Assembly (NCBI GenBank): GCA_034769895.1 | Contig: JAWRYS010000712.1 | Span: 124,001 to 188,000, forward strand | Length of the DNA stretch: 64,000 nt | Source of the DNA: Magicicada septendecula | Lineage: Eukaryota > Arthropoda > Insecta > Hemiptera > Cicadidae | Direction of reading: 5' to 3' | Shown here: piece by piece, positions 57,676 through 64,000 of the stretch | How positions within the stretch are numbered: position 1 is the first letter of the stretch | Layout: every line of letters begins with the position of its first letter | Made by a program: the position numbers and the translations under genes | Notes under the pieces: model-generated | The model's input: only the letters and a program-made list of their open reading frames with translations | The model's database searches: none | What the model was told of the DNA's origin: nothing

Positions 57676-59404
57676 AGATTTTTGATATTATATAAGGGAC
57701 GATTTAATTGAAGAAAATGATAACATGATGCCTATCAGAAACAGCGAAATAGTGTATGTAAGTGCCCAAATAAATGGAGACCAATTAAAAATAGACAAAT
57801 ATAGAACCAAGCATAAACTGCTAAGACAAATACATAAAATTGTAAAGAATATAGAATATTCAAAAAAAAAATAAATAAATAGGGAGAGAACTGGTACAAG
57901 AAAAAGCAAATATACAGCAAGTGGCTAAAACAAAATAATGGTAATCAACAAAGGAAAAGAAAAGAAAAAAATGTCTAAAATAAAATTGATCACAAGAAGA
58001 AAAGAAAAACAAACTAATTTAAAGTTAGAAATAATGAAATTAACAACTAAATAAATAAAAAAAATCAACTGTGTGAGTATATAACAGAATATAGCAAAGG
58101 TACAGCGGAAGGAAGAAAGAGTAGGCAAAAGTTAAAATTATCTAAGGAATCATGAAGTGGACAATCCCCAAAATATTATTATTAATGAAAGTCACAAGAT
58201 GACAAAAAGGTATTAAAGATTGACTCAGAATAGGTCCAGCAATCAATTAACTGAGCAGAGATGATGTTCCTCTGATCTCAGGAAAAAAGTAGTAATGGAA
58301 GAAACCAGCTACTAAAAGTTAGAGAAATTATATAACAGGGAGAACGCACTAATGGAAATAAGTAAAAACAGATCTAAAAGATAACTAAATAAAAAGGAGT
58401 GGAACAAGTAAGAAGAGAAACAAGAAAGAGTAAATAAACAAGAAGAAAAGGAAAAAATTATATATAACTGATAATTTCATTAATAACTATGCTAGTGTTT
58501 TACCAAAATGATCAATTTTGATGGAGAGGCATTATATTACAACACAAAAAGCCACCCCAATACCAGGGAAAAAGCTATAATGAATCAACTATATTAAACT
58601 AAAGAAACTAAAATGACTGTGACGAGACAAATGACTATAACCCAACCCAAGTGATTGACCCAATAAAAGAAAAGAAAATGAGAAGGTATATGGATAAGAC
58701 CCAAACAAATAATAAAGAAAATAAAATGAGAAATATTAAACTCAAATGGTGATGAAAAAGGCACAAACAAATAATAAATGTAAATGATAAATATTAAAAT
58801 AAAATAAAGTAATATCAATTAAAGTACACTAACCAGAGAAATAGATATTAAATGTTATGAATAACTCTATAATGATAAGTGAATCAGAACATGAAATTTG
58901 TTAACATAACAACTAATAGTTGTGAATAAAACAATAAAAAACCCAGAAGTGAGAGATAGGTAGGAAGTGAACGTGATTAAGTGAGTAAGAGAAATCAATA
59001 TTAGGGAATAACCACTAGTAACATTAAAGTACAGTGAAAAAGTGCAAAGTGCCAGTGTAATCCAAAATAAATAGAAAACACAACATGTAGGTAAAAACAC
59101 CAAAACCAGTGATAAACACTATAGTTTAAGGGTGATAAATACCAAACAATAAGAATAACCAGAATATTGTTATTATAATTATAAATGACAGTAGTTTAGG
59201 AATACAGTGGTATTCAGGGTAAAAATCCCAAAATGATTAAAAATGTTATTGTTACAATGTTTAAGTAGAAAAAAAATATATATAGTGTAACAAGTACAAA
59301 TAATTTGGGATAATAGGGTTCAACTATACCTTTGCTCGATCAAGTACAAATTAAAGTAAACTTGTTCGTTAAACCTTTGTTCCTCGTTAAGACTCACTGT
59401 TGTG
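57676..59404 (+). mobile_element. El5a: 3' noncoding and LTR-start fragment of the long-LTR group
   Basis: 58141-58330 aligns with the conserved block of El1 and El4 (GAAGTGGACAATCCCC, TTCCTCTGATCTCAGG). A purine tract GGAGAGG near 58533 is followed by a degenerate LTR-like start, then AT-rich sequence resembling the first kb of the El1 and El4 LTRs. No gag-like gene remains. The fragment ends where reverse-oriented LTR sequence begins. The antisense ORFs here (for example 57688-57909) are AT-rich and hydrophobic by composition only. Confidence 0.5.
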
Positions 59405-59700
59405 AGCGCCAATTTGTAACCAGACCAGTATATGATTACAAATAAAGATATCTGTGTATTGTACAAAAAAAAATTTTAATTTATTTAAAAAAAAATTGTT
59501 TCAAAAAAAAATTTTATGTTTGTTTATATGTCTAATAATTTATAAATAATTCTTGTTCTGAGTTTTTGTTAAAATTTTCGGTATGATGATTTTGTTAATA
59601 TATGCACTTCTGGTTGACCTTAAATGAATCTGGAGTTAATCAGATTGTCTTCCCACAATAATCGATTTGCGATTTTCTGCTCTGCTCCAATATATCACTT
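59405..59700 (-). mobile_element. El5b: LTR end plus primer-binding site of the long-LTR group, minus strand
   Basis: The minus strand reads GGTTACAAATTGGCGCTCAC, matching the El1 LTR/primer-site junction (TTACAAATTGGCGCACAAC). Upstream on the same strand are T/A tracts like those before the El1 LTR end. It abuts El5a in the opposite orientation. Confidence 0.5.
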
Positions 59701-59724
59701 TTTACTTCCATATTTCCTTAATTT

Positions 59725-61524
59725 ACTTCCATATTTCCTTAAGGAATGGAAGTATGGTGATGGCAAAAAAAATCGTGTTCGAGATTATTGCAGATTCTGA
59801 TTCTACTACACTCAAAACATGAAAAAAAGTCGTTTTCCGAAAAGTGTCTGTGTGTGTGTCTGTGTGTCTATGTGTCTGTGTGTCTATCTGTGTGTCTGTA
59901 GATTTTTTTTCTATGGCAAACGATAACTGCCGCAAATTCAAACAGAATCAAACAATTTTTTGCATACAGCCCTGATGTGTAGAGGACTCGCGACCTATTG
60001 TTTTTGGTGAAGATCGGTTGAAGGAAAGGGGTAGTTTACCTGCAACGGTTTTTTTTTATCAAGGGAAATTTTTTTTTTTGGCAAACGATAACAGCCGCAA
60101 ATTCAAACATAATCAAATAATGTTTCGTATACAGCCCTTAATTGTAGAGTTCTCAAGACCTTTTGTTTTTGGTGAAGATCGGTTAAGGGAAAGGGGTAGT
60201 TTACTTGTAACGTTTTATGTTTTAACAAGGGTATTTCCTATGGCAAACGATAACAGCCGCAAATTCAAACAGAATCAAAAGATTATTTGCATACAGCCCT
60301 AAATTGTAGAGTACTCGAGACCTATTGTTTTTGGTGAAGATCGGTTAAGGGAAAGGGGTAGTTTACTAGTAACGTTTTATGTTTTAACAAGGGTATTTCC
60401 TATGGCAAACGATAACGGCCGCAAATTCAAACAGAATCAAAAGATTATTTGCATACAGCCCTAAATTGTAGAGTTCTCAAGACCTATTGTTTTTGGTGAA
60501 GATCGGTTAAGGGAAAGGGGTAGTTTACCTACAACGTTTTTTTAACAAGGGTATTTTCTATGGCAAACGATAACAGCCGCAAATTCAAACAGAATAAAAT
60601 AATTTTCTGCATACAGCCCTGATTTGTAGAGTACTCAAGACCTTTTGTTTTTGGTGAAGATCGGTTGAGGGGAAGGGGTAGTTTACCTGCAACGTTTTTT
60701 ATCAAGCGTATTTTCTATGGCAAACGATAACTGCCGCAAATTCAAACAGAATCAAATAATTTTTTGCATACAGCCCTAATTTGTAGAGTACTCGCGACCT
60801 ATTGTTTTTGGTGAAGATCGGTTGAGGGGAAGGGGTAGTTTACCTGCAACGGTTTTTTTTATCAAGGGAAATTTTTTTTTTGGCAAACGATAACAGCCGC
60901 AAATTCAAACAGACTTAAATAATGTTTCGTATACAGCCCTGAATTGTAGAGTTTTCAAGACCTATTGTTTTTGGTGAAGATCGGTTAAGGGAAAGGGGTA
61001 GTTTACCTGTAACGTTTTATGTTTTAACAAGGGTATTTCCGATGGCAAACGATAACAGCCGCAAATTCAAACAGAATCAAACGATTATTTGCATACAGCC
61101 CTAAATTGTAGATTTCTCAAGACCTATTGTTTTTGGTGAAGATCGGTTAAGGGAAAGGGGTAGTTTACCTGTAACGTTTTATGTTTTAACAAGGGTATTT
61201 CCTATGGCAAACGATAACAGCCGCAAATTCAAACAGAATCAAATAATGTTTTGCATACAGCCCTGATTTGTAGAGTACTCAAGACCTATTGTTTTTGGTG
61301 AAGATCGGTTAAGGGGAAGGGGTAGTTTACCTGCACCGTTTTTTTATCAAGCGTATTTTCTATGGCAAACGATAACAGCCGCAAATTCAAACAGAATCAA
61401 ATAATTTTTTGCATACATCCCTGAATTGTAGAGGTCTCAAGGACTTTCGATTTTGGTGAAGATCGGTTAAGGGGAAGGGGTAGTTTACCTGCAACCTTTT
61501 ACGTTTTAACAAGAGTAAAGTACT
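59725..61524 (+). repeat. M2: array of ten about 160-bp units with defined ends
   Basis: TGGCAAACGATAAC recurs near 59914, 60079, 60241, 60402, 60561, 60719, 60882, 61042, 61204 and 61361. The array starts after a near-palindrome (TACTTCC...TTAAGG...GGAAGTA), a spacer and a (TG)-rich tract, and ends GTTTTAACAAGAGTAAAGTA. Spacer variants between units (ATCAAGGGAAA, TTAACAAGGGTATTTCC, ATCAAGCGTATTTTC) repeat in order after five units, so there is a higher-order period of about 800 bp. M1 is the reverse-oriented counterpart. Confidence 0.88.
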
Positions 61525-63137
61525 TGCAAATTTATTTAACCTTTTTGAAACAATGGTAATTGTTAAAAATAAAATAATTTTGTTGCCAGGCAATAAAATT
61601 AAAATTTTTTAATTTTAATGTAATATAATATTTTTCATTTAATACGGCAATAAAAAGGCAGGTAAGACACAAACACACAATTCACGTTATTTCTGGCCTC
61701 ACTCATGTTTATTTTCTTACGTTTGCACGCTTTTTAAATGGAAAGTGCCGAAACCCACACCAACATAACGCGTGCAAGCCGAAAAAATGGACATCAATTT
61801 GCTTACTGGCGAAGCTAGTAGTTAATGAATGGGTAGGCAAAAATCTTATCTTAAATTTTTTTTAAGGAATCACTAAAAGGACGGTGGGTCAAATCGGACG
61901 CTGAGGTAGAGTTTGCTGTAACCGAATGGTTCCACAAACAGCCGTAAGAATTTTACTAGCAGGGAATCTACAGGTTAGCGCAACAGTGGAACTCATTTCT
62001 TAATGTTATTGGAGACTTCTTTTAAAATCGTTGAATAAAAAATGCTTTACAGCTCTATACGTGTGTCTATTGAACAATCCTTGTATTAGTCATACACAAT
62101 AATACAACTGATTGAACTTCAAATTTTTAAACTTGGTTATTTTCTATATATATGTTTAATGTTACAAATAATTCAAATAACAATCTTGATCATCTGTTAG
62201 TTCAGCGGAATAACAGTGACACTTTTAATAACCGCATAAAATAAACACTTAGTAACAACACAGGCGCTTTAACTTAACTGTTTGGACCACAGAAGTGAGG
62301 CATGCCTCAACGCTCTATGTGTACAGCGCGGGACAATCCCCCCTCCCTACACTTCCCTATCACACCACTACATTGCTTACATACGATGTATACAAAAAAC
62401 GCTGAGGCAAGTTCAGGTTGCCTCATTCGATTTAAACGAACTATGCCGAATCTCACCTGTCACCATCTAGCGGTCGCTCAATAAAGCACGTTTCGGTTTA
62501 ATAAATTTGACAGTCACAGTAACAATGTATAATCTTTACGTTATGTAGTTCATACGTATTTATAATTTTTATTCTACAGAATTTGTTAGGGTAGGCATTG
62601 CCTCAATTGCCTCCATGTAACTTCGCCACTGATATATATGTGTACAACGTTATCGGCAACAAAGAAGTAGTTTTTGTTAAAATTCCTTCCCGGGATATTT
62701 GGCCGTAGTCCAATGTTTTCTACAAAACCAGACATTTCGGCAATGCCATCGACTTCCATCATCAGTGAAAATCGAGTGCGATAACGTGAGGTGGTATACG
62801 TTAGTGACCACAGTACTGTGGTTAAGGCTGAAGCAGTAAGTAGAAAGAAGTAGTTTCTATGGTAATATTTCATTTCGAAAATGATTTTAAATATAAATCT
62901 TAGAATATGGAAGTCATGTATGGTTCTCCATACCGATATTTTAATATTTGTCGTCTCCCAGTAAGTCCTGTAGTTAACTCAAACTCTTATTTTAATATGT
63001 GAAATAATTTCAAATCCAGATAGTTGAATTAATTTAATTTATTTATAATATTTCTGAAAGATCGATTTAAAATCGATATTGTTCAAATGTTCGACTCTTT
63101 CACAGGGCTTGGTCGATTTTACAATTACAGGTTATAT
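61525..63137. other. Gene-free stretch between M2 and M3, with possible hAT-type ends
   Basis: CAGTGGCGAAGTTACATGG on the minus strand (62633 downwards) resembles a hAT terminal repeat, and ACTGGCGAAGCTAGTAG with GGGTAGGC at about 61805 could be its partner. The flanks do not show an 8-bp duplication, so a non-autonomous hAT is only a possibility. 62818-62960 is a diverged copy of 45105-45240. The minus-strand ORF at 62586-62873 is not recognised. Confidence 0.35.
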
Positions 63138-64000
63138 TACTTCCATATTCCTTAAGGAAATGGAAGTATGGTGATGGCAAAAAAAAATTGTGTTCGAGAT
63201 TATTGCAGATTCTGATTGTACGACACTCAAAACATGAAAAAAAGTCGTTTTCCGAAAAGTATCTGTGTGTGTGTCTGTCTGTGTGTCTATCTGTCTGTGT
63301 AGATTTTTTTTCTATGGCAAACGATAACTGCCGCAAATTCAAACAGAATCAAATAATTTGTTGCATACAGCCCTGATTTGTAGAGTACTCACGACCTATT
63401 GTTTTTGGTGAAGATCGGTTGAGGCAAAGGGGTAGTTTACCTGCAACGGTTTTTTTTATCAAGGGAAATTTTTTTTGGCAAACGATAACAGCCGCAAATT
63501 CAAACAGAATCAAATAATGTGTCGCATACAGCCCTGAATTGTAGAGTTCTCAAGACCTATTGTTTTTGGTGAAGATCGGTTAAGGGAAAGGGGTAGTTTA
63601 CCTGTAACGTTTTATGTTTTAACAAGGGTATTTCCTATGGCAAACGATAACAGCCGCAAATTCAAACAGAATCAAAAGATTATTTGCATACAGCCCTAAA
63701 TTGCAGAGTTCTCAAGACCTATTGTTTTTGGTGAAGATCGGTTAAGGGAAAGGGGTAGTTTACCTGCAGCGTTTTTTTATCAAGGGTATTTTCTATGGCA
63801 AACGATAACAGCCGCAAATTCAAACAGAATCAAATAATTTTTTGCACACAGCCGTGATTTGTAGAGTACTCAAGACCTATTGTTTTTGGTGAAGATCGGT
63901 TGAGGGGAAGGGGTAGTTTACCTGCAACGTTTTTTATCAAGCGTATTTTCTATGGCAACGATAACTGCCGCAAATTCAAACAGAATCAAATAATTTTTTG
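63138..64000 (+). repeat. M3: third 160-bp-unit array, running off the window
   Basis: It has the same start as M2 (TACTTCC...TTAAGGAAATGG near-palindrome, TG-rich tract) and units near 63317, 63476, 63638, 63797 and 63955, with the same order of spacer variants as M2. Confidence 0.88.

Noticed and set aside
59725-59760. Near-palindrome at M-element starts considered as a Helitron 3' hairpin
   Set aside because: No CTRR end or A-T insertion site could be seen, so Helitron assignment is unsupported.
59725-61524. Regular repeats considered as a CRISPR array
   Set aside because: The whole unit of about 160 bp is repeated, with no unique spacers and no cas genes, in an animal-type genome.
61805-62633. 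Non-autonomous hAT element
   Set aside because: The two ends are only loosely similar and the flanks do not show an 8-bp duplication; kept only as a possibility in the region note.
1-64000. tRNA or rRNA genes
   Set aside because: No cloverleaf with A and B box spacing and no rRNA core sequence was recognised on either strand.

Overview
The window looks like a transposable-element graveyard and nursery from an AT-rich animal genome, most likely an insect. I infer this from the types of LTR retrotransposon, a DNA transposon resembling arthropod DUF7869 proteins, hAT/ZBED remnants and long microsatellites. There is no convincing cellular host gene, no rRNA or tRNA gene, and nothing bacterial. 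Element names (El1 to El6, M1 to M3) are mine.

Positions 1-42101 are four LTR retroelements packed end to end into what looks like one (AT)n microsatellite, with only 7-18 bp of AT repeat between them. El4 is a 3' part only (1-5990, + strand). El2 is complete (6009-19556, - strand). El3 is complete (19564-31025, + strand). El1 is complete (31042-42092, + strand). El3 is a Ty3/gypsy-type element with gag, protease, RT, RNase H and integrase; its pol is interrupted by three single-base indels, and a long 3' noncoding region is full of hairpins. Its Gag ends in a RanBP2-type zinc finger, and a canonical -1 slippery heptamer sits directly on the gag stop. El1 and El2 (and probably El4 and El5) form a different group. 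They have very long LTRs (about 3.4 kb, perhaps 4.25 kb), carry only a charged gag-like gene, and share a conserved 3' noncoding block and minisatellites. The El1 protein carries two degenerate LDL-receptor class A modules, which suggests capture of host sequence. A short remnant of an integrase C-terminus in El1 suggests it arose by deletion from a full gag-pol element. The 5' LTR of El2 is interrupted by a 2.9-kb DNA transposon (15130-18035) with 26-bp terminal inverted repeats and a broken DUF7869-like transposase.

Positions 42960-61524 form a very large imperfect inverted repeat centred near 49.05 kb. From the centre outward each arm has a block of 150-bp repeats, a hAT/ZBED5-like remnant, a (TG)n tract, a second repeat block and an array of about 160-bp units (M1 or M2). 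The 446-bp spacer contains a hammerhead-ribozyme-like core. The right arm was later hit by El6 (52163-56156), a gypsy element with perfect 4-bp target duplications that lacks nearly all of its 5' LTR, gag, protease and the first half of RT. It was also hit by El5 fragments (57676-59700). A third 160-bp array (M3) starts at 63138 and runs off the window.

Read together, the region records layered events: repeated insertion into one AT microsatellite, possible mobilisation of gag-only elements by pol-bearing relatives, an inverted duplication, then later insertions. All LTR, TSD and homology calls were made by eye from the sequence; family names come from recognised motifs, not database searches.
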